This document shows, one piece after another, positions 11,801 to 18,820 of a stretch of 64,000 bases of DNA. Source of the DNA: Flavobacterium psychroterrae (GTDB taxonomy: Bacteria > Bacteroidota > Bacteroidia > Flavobacteriales > Flavobacteriaceae). The notes below the pieces were generated by a model. That model ran no database searches, was not told where the DNA came from, and saw nothing but the letters and a program-made list of their open reading frames with translations. A program made the position numbers and the translations under genes. The stretch covers positions 124,001 through 188,000 of the forward strand of contig NZ_JAGYVZ010000003.1 in assembly GCF_018380615.1 (NCBI RefSeq), in the 5' to 3' direction. How positions within the stretch are numbered: the first letter of the stretch is position 1; every line of letters begins with the position of its first letter.

Positions 11801-12191
11801 CAAAAAGTGCTTCGGGATAAGTAACAATTATGGCTGGTTTTTTACGGGAATTGATTCGGTTTAAAACTTCAGCACGAAGTAAAACATTGGCGTTATCTGT
11901 TTCATCAACCTGGTATGGACGACGAAATGATGCTGGATAAAACAATACATCTTGTTCCCCAGTCATTTGTTCGAGATCGTTCAGGTAATAAGCGGCTTCT
12001 TCTTTATTGTCTAAAACAAGTAGAAAAGGCAACTCGGTTTTTTTGAAAACAGAGCGTATCACAAACGAAACTGCTGATCCTAACAATCCATTAAGATGCA
12101 TTTTTATTTGATTTTGTTCTAGTAATTGTGTGGCAATCTGCTGATTTTTTGGCAGATTATCATACATTGTATATAAGGCGTTTTTACTCAC
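8826..12191 (-). CDS. mfd: Transcription-repair coupling factor Mfd
   Basis: 1121 residues, normal for the family. In order: a UvrB-like N-terminal module (about 20-330), the RNA-polymerase-interacting RID/CarD domain (LTSLSVGDYVTHIDHGIGKF, about 435-500), and a superfamily 2 translocase with Walker A GDVGFGKTE (K595), DEEQ box (D690-Q693), the TATPIPRTL motif, motif VI region QMRGRVGRS, and a C-terminal TRCF domain. Mfd removes RNA polymerase stalled at DNA lesions and recruits UvrA. The start codon at 12191 lies inside the 3' end of the upstream lipoprotein gene (8-nt overlap), so the two are probably co-transcribed and translationally coupled. Confidence 0.98.
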   Translation of the reverse strand: MSKNALYTMYDNLPKNQQIATQLLEQNQIKMHLNGLLGSAVSFVIRSVFKKTELPFLLVLDNKEEAAYYLNDLEQMTGEQDVLFYPASFRRPYQVDETDNANVLLRAEVLNRINSRKKPAIIVTYPEALFEKVVTRQQLDKNTLKVALNDKISIDFINEVLFEYEFKRVDFITEPGEFSVRGGIVDVFSFSNDHPYRIEFFGNEVDSIRSFDVETQLSVETHKKITIIPNVENKVFQENRESFLDYISEKTVLFIQNTDGLFSQLDKQFARAQEAFDKLSGEIKHATPEQLFLNQASFIKRALDFSVVELVSKPIFKIAKTFEFHINPQPSFNKQFDLLLNNLSDNHFNGYKNYLFCSNETQAKRFHDIFETLDEANSENIRKQYHTIVLPLYQGFIDEENQITAYTDHQIFERYHKFNIKNGYSKKQNITLKELTSLSVGDYVTHIDHGIGKFGGLQKIQVEGKTQEAIKLVYADNDIVYVSIHSLHKISKYNGKDGTPPKIYKLGSNAWKILKQKTKARVKHIAFNLIQLYAKRRLEKGFQFAPDSYLQNELESSFIYEDTPDQTKSTQEVKADMESDRPMDRLVCGDVGFGKTEVAIRAAFKAVDNSKQVAILVPTTILAYQHYRTFTERLKDMPVSIGYLNRFRTAKQKAQTLKDLAEGKLDIVIGTHQLVNKNVVFKDLGLLIVDEEQKFGVNVKDKLKTIAANVDTLTLTATPIPRTLQFSLMAARDLSVITTPPPNRYPIETNVVGFNEEIIRDAISYEIQRNGQVFFINNRIENIKEVAGMIQRLVPNARVGIGHGQMEGAKLEELMLGFMNGDFDVLVATTIIESGLDVPNANTIFINNANNFGLSDLHQMRGRVGRSNKKAFCYFICPPYSSMTEDARKRIQALEQFSELGSGFNIAMKDLEIRGAGDLLGGEQSGFINEIGFDTYQKIMNEAIEELKENEFKDLYPEENNIETKEYVKDLQIDTDFELLFSDEYINNVTERLSLYNELGSVKNEEELVIFQNKLIDRFGPMPPRANALMNSIRIKWIATNIGIEKLVMKKGKMIGYFVSDQQSDYYQSSKFRKVLEFVQKHSNLCQMKEKQTPNGLRLLLTFENVKSTKRALELMELLGE

Positions 12192-12810
12192 GTTGTGGTG
12201 AATTTGGATCTGTATTTGTTGCCGGAATCGGATTTACTTTTGTGTTAGGAATCGCACGTGTTGTGTCTAACATTTTCAGAAAATCTTCTTCTCCTTGTTC
12301 TTTCGGAATTTTACTTTTTACAATAATATTATCCATTTGTCTTTCTAAAGAAACTAATTCTTTATTGATTTCTCCAATTAAGAAAGTCACTTTTTCAGCT
12401 GGGATTTGATTCAAATGAATAAATAAATCCATCATTTTCACTTTGGTAATCAAAATAGAAATTCGGCTTTTTATTGCCGGAACATTAAATTCTGCTGGAA
12501 TATTGTTATTTAAAGTCATTGCTTTTTTTGAAATTGCCGTTGACTTTTTTTGAAATGCCCCTATTGTTTTTCTTGGTTTATCTCCAATTTCTTTTAAAAA
12601 ATCACGCCATTCGTTCCATGAACTTACTTTTTGTTCTGAAATTTCATTGATTGGCTCGTCAATAAATACCCAGCCTTTATTGATGTTATCAAAAATAACT
12701 TCCTTTTTTTTAGCTTCTTTTTCATTTTCAGCACGACGTTTTTCATCTTCATTTTGACATGAATTCAACACAAAGACAAAAAGCAGAAAAAGAGATATTT
12801 TATATTTCAT
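12184..12810 (-). CDS. Small lipoprotein of unknown function upstream of mfd
   Basis: 208 residues from the ATG at 12810. An upstream in-frame ATG at 12822 would give MFFQMKYK and is less likely, because the signal peptide begins MKYKISLFLL and a TAnnTTTG box lies 20 nt before 12810. The lipobox is VLNSCQ. After it comes a strongly charged stretch (EDEKRRAENEKEAKKKE), a central region with WNEWRDFLKEIG, a mostly helical domain and a Pro/Thr/Asn-rich tail. I do not recognise the family. It overlaps mfd by 8 nt, which suggests coupling, but a lipoprotein has no obvious repair role. Confidence 0.8.
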   Translation of the reverse strand: MKYKISLFLLFVFVLNSCQNEDEKRRAENEKEAKKKEVIFDNINKGWVFIDEPINEISEQKVSSWNEWRDFLKEIGDKPRKTIGAFQKKSTAISKKAMTLNNNIPAEFNVPAIKSRISILITKVKMMDLFIHLNQIPAEKVTFLIGEINKELVSLERQMDNIIVKSKIPKEQGEEDFLKMLDTTRAIPNTKVNPIPATNTDPNSPQRE

Positions 12811-12829
12811 TTGAAAAAACATTAAGCTA

Positions 12830-12837
12830 CAAAGTTA
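12830..12837 (-). promoter_or_regulatory. -7 box for the lipoprotein-mfd unit
   Basis: On the minus strand TAACTTTG matches TAnnTTTG, 20 nt upstream of the ATG at 12810. A TTG lies 13 nt further upstream, which is short for the usual spacing. Confidence 0.45.
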
Positions 12838-13250
12838 CAAAGTAAATTTACAATTACGAATGCTGTTTTTTGCTAAAGATTCTATAAATCGATCGTATTT
12901 TTTTGCCCACAGATTTAACGGATTAAACAGGTTAACACAGATTATTTCTAACTGGCTGGAATATGTGTCTGTAAATTTAACCGCAAAGACCGCAAAGACT
13001 TTTTAATATGCTGGGGTTAGTAAAAACACAAAGTTCACAAAGCGTTATCAACACAAAGCTTTGCGAACTTTGTGTTTTTATAAAACTGCTTAATTTTAAA
13101 ATCTTTGCGGGCTTTGCGGTAAAAAATTAGTGACGATTAGTGAAATTCGTGGCAAAAGAAATTAAACCAATTGTTTTTCAATCGAGAATAATCCAAAAAA
13201 CAATCTTCATTGTTGTTAAATTTACAATTTGTTATTCTAAAAAGTAAAAA
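12838..13250. other. Gene-free stretch holding nested palindromes
   Basis: Between the lipoprotein and threonine dehydrogenase genes no credible gene is seen. At 12905-12945 there is a family 2 repeat (CCCACAGATTTAACGGATTA type). At 12980-13120 two palindromes are nested: ACCGCAAAGACCGCAAAGA (12980-12998) with TCTTTGCGGGCTTTGCGGT (13102-13120) outside, and AAAAACACAAAGTTCACAAA (13022-13041) with TTTGCGAACTTTGTGTTTTT (13060-13079) inside. A lone family 1 right arm follows at 13128-13156. Confidence 0.75.
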
Positions 13251-13265
13251 TATTTGCGAAAACGT

Positions 13266-13273
13266 TATATTTG
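13266..13273 (+). promoter_or_regulatory. -7 box for threonine dehydrogenase
   Basis: TATATTTG is an exact TAnnTTTG match, 19 nt before the chosen ATG at 13293. It overlaps the alternative upstream start at 13254, which supports the later start. Confidence 0.6.
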
Positions 13274-13292
13274 CGTATCTAAAAACTACATA

Positions 13293-14231
13293 ATGAATCC
13301 AAAAATATTGATCATTGGCGCTTGCGGTCAAATTGGGACAGAACTGACTCAAAAACTGCGTAAATTATACGGTACAGACAATGTAATTGCGTCTGATATT
13401 CGAAAATTAAATACTGACGTTGTTAATTCAGGTCCGTTTGAAGTGGTTAATGCTTTAGATTTTAATCAGATTGAACATCTTGTTGAACTGCATCAAATTA
13501 CTGATATCTATTTAATGGCGGCACTTTTATCGGCTACAGCCGAAAAAAATCCTGCTTTTGCGTGGGATTTAAATATGAATTCATTGTTTCATGTTTTGAA
13601 TCTGGCTAAAGCCAAAAAAGTAAAAAAGATTTTCTGGCCTTCAAGTATTGCTGTTTTTGGACCTACAACTCCAAAAGAAAATACGCCTCAATATACAATT
13701 ATGGAACCTTCAACGGTTTACGGAATTAGTAAACAAGCAGGTGAAAGATGGTGTGAATATTACCATAATATTTATGGTGTCGATGTTCGCAGTATTCGTT
13801 ATCCTGGACTAATTAGCTGGTCTACGCCTCCTGGTGGTGGAACTACAGATTATGCGGTTGATATTTTCTATAAGGCTATTGCCGATAAAAAATACGAATG
13901 CTTTTTATCCTCAAAAACAAAAATGCCGATGATGTATATGGATGATGCAATTAACGCAACTATTTCTATTATGCAGGCGCCTGAAGAAAAAATCAAAATA
14001 CATTCTTCATACAATTTAGCGGCTATGAGTTTCACGCCGACTGAAATTGCAAATGAAATTAAAAAACATATTCCTGAATTTACAATTACATACGAACCTG
14101 ATTTCCGTCAGAAAATTGCTGACAGCTGGCCGGCAAGTATCGACGATACTGAAGCAAGACAAGATTGGGACTGGAAACATACTTTTGATCTTGAATCGAT
14201 GACAAAAGATATGCTGGAACATTTAGGATAA
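13293..14231 (+). CDS. L-threonine 3-dehydrogenase, SDR (GalE-like) type
   Basis: 312 residues from ATG 13293 (MNPKILIIGACGQIG); the longer frame from 13254 would start inside the promoter. The Rossmann motif is G9-x2-G12-x2-G15, and the SDR catalytic pair is Y143 and K147 in STVYGISKQ. The run SIRYPGLISWSTPPGGGTTDYA and the C-terminal WPASIDD are signature stretches of the NAD-dependent threonine dehydrogenases described from Flavobacterium and close relatives. The reaction is L-threonine to 2-amino-3-oxobutyrate, which a ligase (KBL) splits to glycine and acetyl-CoA; no kbl is adjacent here. Cytoplasmic and monocistronic (promoter at 13266, terminator at 14307). Confidence 0.93.
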   Translation: MNPKILIIGACGQIGTELTQKLRKLYGTDNVIASDIRKLNTDVVNSGPFEVVNALDFNQIEHLVELHQITDIYLMAALLSATAEKNPAFAWDLNMNSLFHVLNLAKAKKVKKIFWPSSIAVFGPTTPKENTPQYTIMEPSTVYGISKQAGERWCEYYHNIYGVDVRSIRYPGLISWSTPPGGGTTDYAVDIFYKAIADKKYECFLSSKTKMPMMYMDDAINATISIMQAPEEKIKIHSSYNLAAMSFTPTEIANEIKKHIPEFTITYEPDFRQKIADSWPASIDDTEARQDWDWKHTFDLESMTKDMLEHLG

Positions 14232-14302
14232 AAAATTTATTAAATAAAAAACTCTCGCAATTTTCAAGGTTTCTTGTTTTTGTAGAGCAGAAAATCTTAA
14301 AC

Positions 14303-14340
14303 AAAAAAAATACCGAAGCGTTAATCTTCGGTATTTTTAT
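14303..14340. terminator. Bidirectional terminator between tdh-type gene and VIT gene
   Basis: AAAATACCGAAG (14307-14318) pairs with CTTCGGTATTTT (14326-14337) around a 7-nt loop, with A-runs left and T-runs right. It lies between two convergent genes and can serve both. Confidence 0.88.
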
Positions 14341-14353
14341 TTGTATGCTTTTT

Positions 14354-17161
14354 CTAAAATTCAAATTCTCCAATCAGAATTTTGCTGTCGTTTTCGCGCT
14401 TATTTTCTTTCTGACTCTGGAAAACAGCAATTTTACGTTCTTGTCTTCCATCAGAATAGTACAGATAAACTTCTGCCATTACTGTTGTGGGTCCGGAAAG
14501 TATATTTTGTCTCTCTCCAAAAAAATTGGTTTTGATTTTATATTTACCCTTTATGGCTTTTTTTAATAAAAACTGTTCAGGACCAAAACCCTGAGTGAAA
14601 TCATTACTTAATCTTCCTCCAATTTCTGTAGATTTATGAGAATAGGAGCAGTCTTCGCCTAGCGGATCTGTGACCCAAAGATCTATATCTGTATTGTCTT
14701 TATTCCAGTTAATTACAACGCGAATATCTATGGGTAAATTTGCCTTTAGGCGATCATCTATTTTGCTCGCATCTACATTTTTATTTTGGGTCAGAATATT
14801 ATTAATTTCCATAATCAAAATCTCCTCTATACCGCTGTCCCTTACTGAAATTTCATCTGTATATTCCTGATAAAGCATCGATTTATAGACATCCAGAGCT
14901 TCCTGAGGTTTTTTATTATCAATCAATGCTAAGGCATAATCTCTGTGGCTTTGAGAATCGAACGGTCTCCATTCCAGAATTTTCTGGGTAATCCATAATT
15001 CTTTCTCATAATTACCTCTCTGTTTTAGCAAATAATAGATAGTCTTGTATAACTCTTCATTCTCCAGATCCAGCTCTGCTAATGTGCTTAAAACTTTTAA
15101 AGAAAGTGCTTTATCTCCTTTTTTGAATAGCAATTTAGAGATATCAAAATAATACGTTACCTGCTTTTCATATTTAGAACGATTTTCAAAATACTTTTGG
15201 TAGATTAATTCAGAGGATTGTAGATTCTGAAAATCTTTCATGTACTCTTCTTTGCTTTCTACCTCTACCAAAGTTATTTTACCATTGGATTTTTTTGACC
15301 CGGACATTTCTGCAGCACTACTGTAACCAACATTATCTTGTACTTGATCTTTATTTGCAGATTCTGCTAATGACTGATTAGAAATCTTAGGATACTGTTT
15401 TTTTTCAACAGGTTTATACTCAGCATTCCACCAGGTTACCAGTTCACGGGTGATATCAAAAGATTTTGATAGAAGGTTTTTTCTTTTCTCTAAAATTTCT
15501 TTTTTGTTTCTTGAAACGATTTTGTTGTATTCAGCTAATAATTCCTGAGGTGGTGTAATACCGTAACGCACATAATCATTGACGTCATCCAATACAATAA
15601 GACTGGTGTTTTTACTAACTACTCCAAACTGTTCGCTCAGATTTCTGATTTCATCACGGTTTTGAGTTGAATTGAGTTCAAGATCATTGATTTTTCTTTG
15701 TGCCCAAAATTGCGCAATTGGCCAGTTATCAACTTGCAGAGCGGTATTGAAATCTACAGGCACTTCATATTTTTTATTCCCTACAGAAAAAACAGCGGTT
15801 AGTTTGCCCAAATTTGGAGATGAAATTCCAAATATATTCACTGGTTCATTTACTGCAGTGCCCACATTTGGAAATAGGTCCTGAATAGCAGCAGTTTCTT
15901 TAAATCCTAAAAATATAACGGGCTGTTTATTGTATGTTTTTAAAGCAGACTGAGTGTCTAATTCATTAAGATTGATAAAATTTCCACCTGATTGCGCTGC
16001 TAAAAGTTTTAGAAGGTTAAAATCAGAAGTAGGCGTACTTGCGATACTATTTACTGGTTTTTTGAATTTTAAAGTCAAATCACCAAAATTTGAAATTCCG
16101 TCAGAAAATAAAAGATACTCTTCTACATCTGAAATCTCTTTTAATGCACCAAAATCGGTTCCACCATCATATTTCAAACCAGCAATTCTATTTTTTAATG
16201 CGCTCCAGTTTCCACCAGAAACAGTAAATTCTTCTGTTTTCTCCAGAACATTATTTAAAAGGACAAAAGATACTGAAATATCTTTGTTGCTTAAAAAATA
16301 GGCGTTAAGAAAGTCTAGCTCTTTTTGATGATTTCTCTTCGATCCGCTAAATGAATTATCCCAAATAATTGCAATTTTTTGAGATTTTGATTTTTCCTTT
16401 GCAGGGAAATCTGTGGAAACACTCGCTGCGAAATAAAATTTATCTCCGGAAGTTTTCTGCAGCAAAATATTTGAAGCCTGACTTGCTTTTGGTATTGCTA
16501 TTTTAAGATTTTCATTTGGCGTAAAATTCGCTTTATTAATCTCAGCAACCCATTGATTTCCTTGTTTCTGAAAAGCAAAACTTCCATCTGGATTTTCAGT
16601 AATTTTGGGAGCTATCAGACTTTCATTAATTAATACTTTCAGATTAAATTTTGGAATACTAACCGTTTCGTTGGCAAAAGTTAGAAGATATTGATAGTCA
16701 GAAGCGGAATTTTTCAGTTCCTGATGATATGTAATTTTAATGGTTCTGCTGCCTTTCGCCGGAATTGGATAAATTCTTGTTCGGAAATTATTCCCTTCTA
16801 CTTTTTCAATAATCCCCGGATCTATATTTCTTTTTTCAAGACTTTCAAATACTTCCTTAGCTCGTTCTTTAGGAACAGGAACTGCATCTCTTAATTTTCC
16901 GTTGATATCTAAAGCGTAGCCGCTTATGCTTACTCCTTCAGGTAACGGAATGGTAAGTTTTCCTTCTAAAATTCTGTTATCCGGATTGTAAAATGTGTAA
17001 ATGGCGGTTGTGGTGGCAAGATTTCCTAAAATCCTGGTCTCAATTTTTGCTTCCTGCAGAATGACTGGATGTTTTTTTAAATTTTCTACGTCCAGAGTTG
17101 GGATTTGAGAAAAAACTGCACTAAATACCATTAATGCACATATAGTAAAAATTTTATTCAT
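14354..17161 (-). CDS. VIT/VWA-domain protein with DUF2135-like C-terminus
   Basis: 935 residues with a signal peptide (MNKIFTICALMVFSAVFSQ). A VIT domain (about 25-170; EAKIETRILGNLATTTAIYTFYNP..., VPVPKERAKEVFE) precedes a VWA-like domain whose metal site is visible as D268-x-S270-x-S272 (WDNSFSGS), followed by DGGTDFG and LLFSDGISNFG. A TPR-like helical region (about 660-800) and a DUF2135-like segment (TDIDLWVTDPLGEDCSYSHK...GGRLSNDFTQGFGPE) end the protein. Family knowledge: VIT-VWA pairs bind metal-dependent protein ligands, as in inter-alpha-trypsin inhibitor heavy chains. The 64-nt gap to the upstream trypsin-like protease gene suggests one operon, so a protease/partner relation is a reasonable inference. 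No outer-membrane anchor or sorting domain is seen. Confidence 0.85.
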   Translation of the reverse strand: MNKIFTICALMVFSAVFSQIPTLDVENLKKHPVILQEAKIETRILGNLATTTAIYTFYNPDNRILEGKLTIPLPEGVSISGYALDINGKLRDAVPVPKERAKEVFESLEKRNIDPGIIEKVEGNNFRTRIYPIPAKGSRTIKITYHQELKNSASDYQYLLTFANETVSIPKFNLKVLINESLIAPKITENPDGSFAFQKQGNQWVAEINKANFTPNENLKIAIPKASQASNILLQKTSGDKFYFAASVSTDFPAKEKSKSQKIAIIWDNSFSGSKRNHQKELDFLNAYFLSNKDISVSFVLLNNVLEKTEEFTVSGGNWSALKNRIAGLKYDGGTDFGALKEISDVEEYLLFSDGISNFGDLTLKFKKPVNSIASTPTSDFNLLKLLAAQSGGNFINLNELDTQSALKTYNKQPVIFLGFKETAAIQDLFPNVGTAVNEPVNIFGISSPNLGKLTAVFSVGNKKYEVPVDFNTALQVDNWPIAQFWAQRKINDLELNSTQNRDEIRNLSEQFGVVSKNTSLIVLDDVNDYVRYGITPPQELLAEYNKIVSRNKKEILEKRKNLLSKSFDITRELVTWWNAEYKPVEKKQYPKISNQSLAESANKDQVQDNVGYSSAAEMSGSKKSNGKITLVEVESKEEYMKDFQNLQSSELIYQKYFENRSKYEKQVTYYFDISKLLFKKGDKALSLKVLSTLAELDLENEELYKTIYYLLKQRGNYEKELWITQKILEWRPFDSQSHRDYALALIDNKKPQEALDVYKSMLYQEYTDEISVRDSGIEEILIMEINNILTQNKNVDASKIDDRLKANLPIDIRVVINWNKDNTDIDLWVTDPLGEDCSYSHKSTEIGGRLSNDFTQGFGPEQFLLKKAIKGKYKIKTNFFGERQNILSGPTTVMAEVYLYYSDGRQERKIAVFQSQKENKRENDSKILIGEFEF

Positions 17162-17225
17162 ATAAAAAAAGTGATTTTTATTTAATTACACAGAGAAACA
17201 ATAACACATTCTTAAGAGACTCTAA

Positions 17226-18374
17226 TTAGAAAGTGCGAATATGCTTCGCGACAATTCCAAAATTAAAACCCTGTACCTCATCTACTCCGCTAAAATTGAC
17301 TGCGATCAACTGACCGCACTCATTAAATACCGGTGCACCACTGGCACCATGCGTAGAAGTAATACTGTATTGAATTTTATTCCCGTCTGATTCTTTACTT
17401 ATTTTACCATCATAAAGCTGCACTTTTATACCTGAATCTGTCTGTGCCAAATCCATTCCCAAAGGATAGCCAATCATTATTGCTTTTTGTCCGGGATTTA
17501 AAGAGGCATCATCTTCCACGGCATTATCAAGATTGATGATGTTTGCAACACTTTGCGGGGTTTTATGATCCGTTATTTGCACAATACCTAAATCAATATT
17601 GGTGTCGTCTGAAATTTTTTCGACCTCGCAAGTAAGCCATTGGTCATCTGAATCATGAAGTGCAACTGTAATCTCGACTGTTTTTACATATACCTCAATA
17701 TCTTCTTTCGATACGTATTCTTTAACCGGAATAGCAGCTGCAATATCTGTTGTTGCTGCGGTTGTATCTGCTTCTGTATCATTTGAACTTACAAATTCTT
17801 CACCCGCTGGCTCTTCACTTCTTTCTTCGCCTTCACTTTCACTTTCACCTTCATAATCGCCTTCACTTTCGTAAGCAGATGCAACTTGCCAGTTTCTTTC
17901 AATAAAACTTTGATACTCCTCTTCTGAAATATCAGTAGTAAGAATTGAAGCAATTTTTAATCTTAAATTTCTTATAGTAGTATTTACTTTTTCCTGCTCT
18001 TCATCTGATGAATTCCAGGGTTGTAACACATGGCTGTTGGTCAATATTTTTCCGTCCCTGTCTATGAAAAAACCTGTTCCGAAAACCGTTTCTTCTTTTG
18101 CGTCTGGAGTAGTAAGCTGAATTTCTGTTCCTTTAATTTTTGCAAAATAACCATAACGGTGTTTTATCAGTACAACTGCATCTTTGTATTCGTTATAGAC
18201 TTTTGTATCTGAATCTAAACAAATGGCAGCAGGTGGTTTTTTTAAATATTTAAAGCCAAAAAAAGTTGCTGTTGAGAGAATAATTATAGCAAGAAAGATA
18301 ATTTTGTAAGGTTTTCTTTTTTTATTGTCAATCTCATGCAATTCATTGTTTGGGCCGATTTTTCTAATTTTCAT
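17226..18374 (-). CDS. Membrane-anchored trypsin-like serine protease
   Basis: 382 residues. A single transmembrane anchor is at about 24-43 (KIIFLAIIILSTATFFGF). The chymotrypsin-fold triad reads H115 (LTNSHVLQ), D261 (NIDLGIVQ) and S345 (THGASGAPVF), with the oxyanion GASGAP loop. Between H115 and D261 is a very acidic, low-complexity insert (about 168-204, repeated EGE/SESEGE and TTAATT). No PDZ domain follows, so it is not a standard DegP/HtrA. It probably faces the periplasm and is made with the VIT protein. The substrate is unknown; the pseudo-repeat insert may be a flexible tether or a calcium-sensitive linker. Confidence 0.85.
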   Translation of the reverse strand: MKIRKIGPNNELHEIDNKKRKPYKIIFLAIIILSTATFFGFKYLKKPPAAICLDSDTKVYNEYKDAVVLIKHRYGYFAKIKGTEIQLTTPDAKEETVFGTGFFIDRDGKILTNSHVLQPWNSSDEEQEKVNTTIRNLRLKIASILTTDISEEEYQSFIERNWQVASAYESEGDYEGESESEGEERSEEPAGEEFVSSNDTEADTTAATTDIAAAIPVKEYVSKEDIEVYVKTVEITVALHDSDDQWLTCEVEKISDDTNIDLGIVQITDHKTPQSVANIINLDNAVEDDASLNPGQKAIMIGYPLGMDLAQTDSGIKVQLYDGKISKESDGNKIQYSITSTHGASGAPVFNECGQLIAVNFSGVDEVQGFNFGIVAKHIRTF

Positions 18375-18552
18375 TTTTAAATTGGTAAGTTTTATTAGTT
18401 TGTTTTTAGATTGTCAATTCACCAAATTATTAACATTTGCTGTTTTAACGGCTCGAAGGTAGTAATTTAATTATTAAATTTTAGTAGTAAAATATCATCG
18501 TATTTGGCATTGGTATTATTTGCGTACCATTCCATATTCTAGTTAAATACTT
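18375..18552. other. Gap between M1 peptidase and protease genes
   Basis: This is the promoter-side half of the 446-nt gap, reading into the minus-strand protease gene. It is AT-rich and carries no gene; no exact TAnnTTTG box was picked out. The other half holds the MITE-like element and a terminator. Confidence 0.5.
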
Positions 18553-18750
18553 TAACCCGTTGGGTGTAATGAACAGAAAATTAATTAAACACATAGAAAC
18601 ATAGATTTTATGATTTTGAAAAAAGTAAATCAAAAAGAAACTCGTTTCCCACATAGCTATGTTTGCTAATGCAAGTGAAACGCCTTTTTTAAGTTCAATA
18701 ATTCTATGTTTCTATGTGTTAAAAATAATTATACCCAACGAGTTACTTTA
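18548..18750. mobile_element. MITE-like element, 189 bp with terminal inverted repeats and 7-bp direct flanks
   Basis: The ends ACCCGTTGGGTGTAAT (18555-18570) and ATTATACCCAACGAGT (18728-18743) are inverted repeats with 2 mismatches in 16. A second inverted pair inside, AACACATAGAAACATAGA (from about 18588) and TCTATGTTTCTATGTGTT (18703-18720), is perfect. Both outer ends abut TACTTTA (18548-18554 and 18744-18750), a candidate target-site duplication. The centre has further small hairpins (GAAACTCGTTTC, ACATAGCTATGT) and no coding frame. It is too short for a transposase, so any movement would depend on one elsewhere. Confidence 0.6.
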
Positions 18751-18754
18751 TTAA

Positions 18755-18802
18755 AACAATAAAGCCAAAGCCAGAATAAAATCTAGCTTTGGCTTTATTA
18801 AA
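18755..18802 (-). terminator. Terminator after the M1 peptidase gene
   Basis: AATAAAGCCAAAGC (18758-18771) pairs with GCTTTGGCTTTATT (18786-18799), 19 nt beyond the stop of the minus-strand peptidase gene, with T-rich sequence downstream on that strand. Confidence 0.82.
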
Positions 18803-18820
18803 AAATAAATTTTAAATTTT

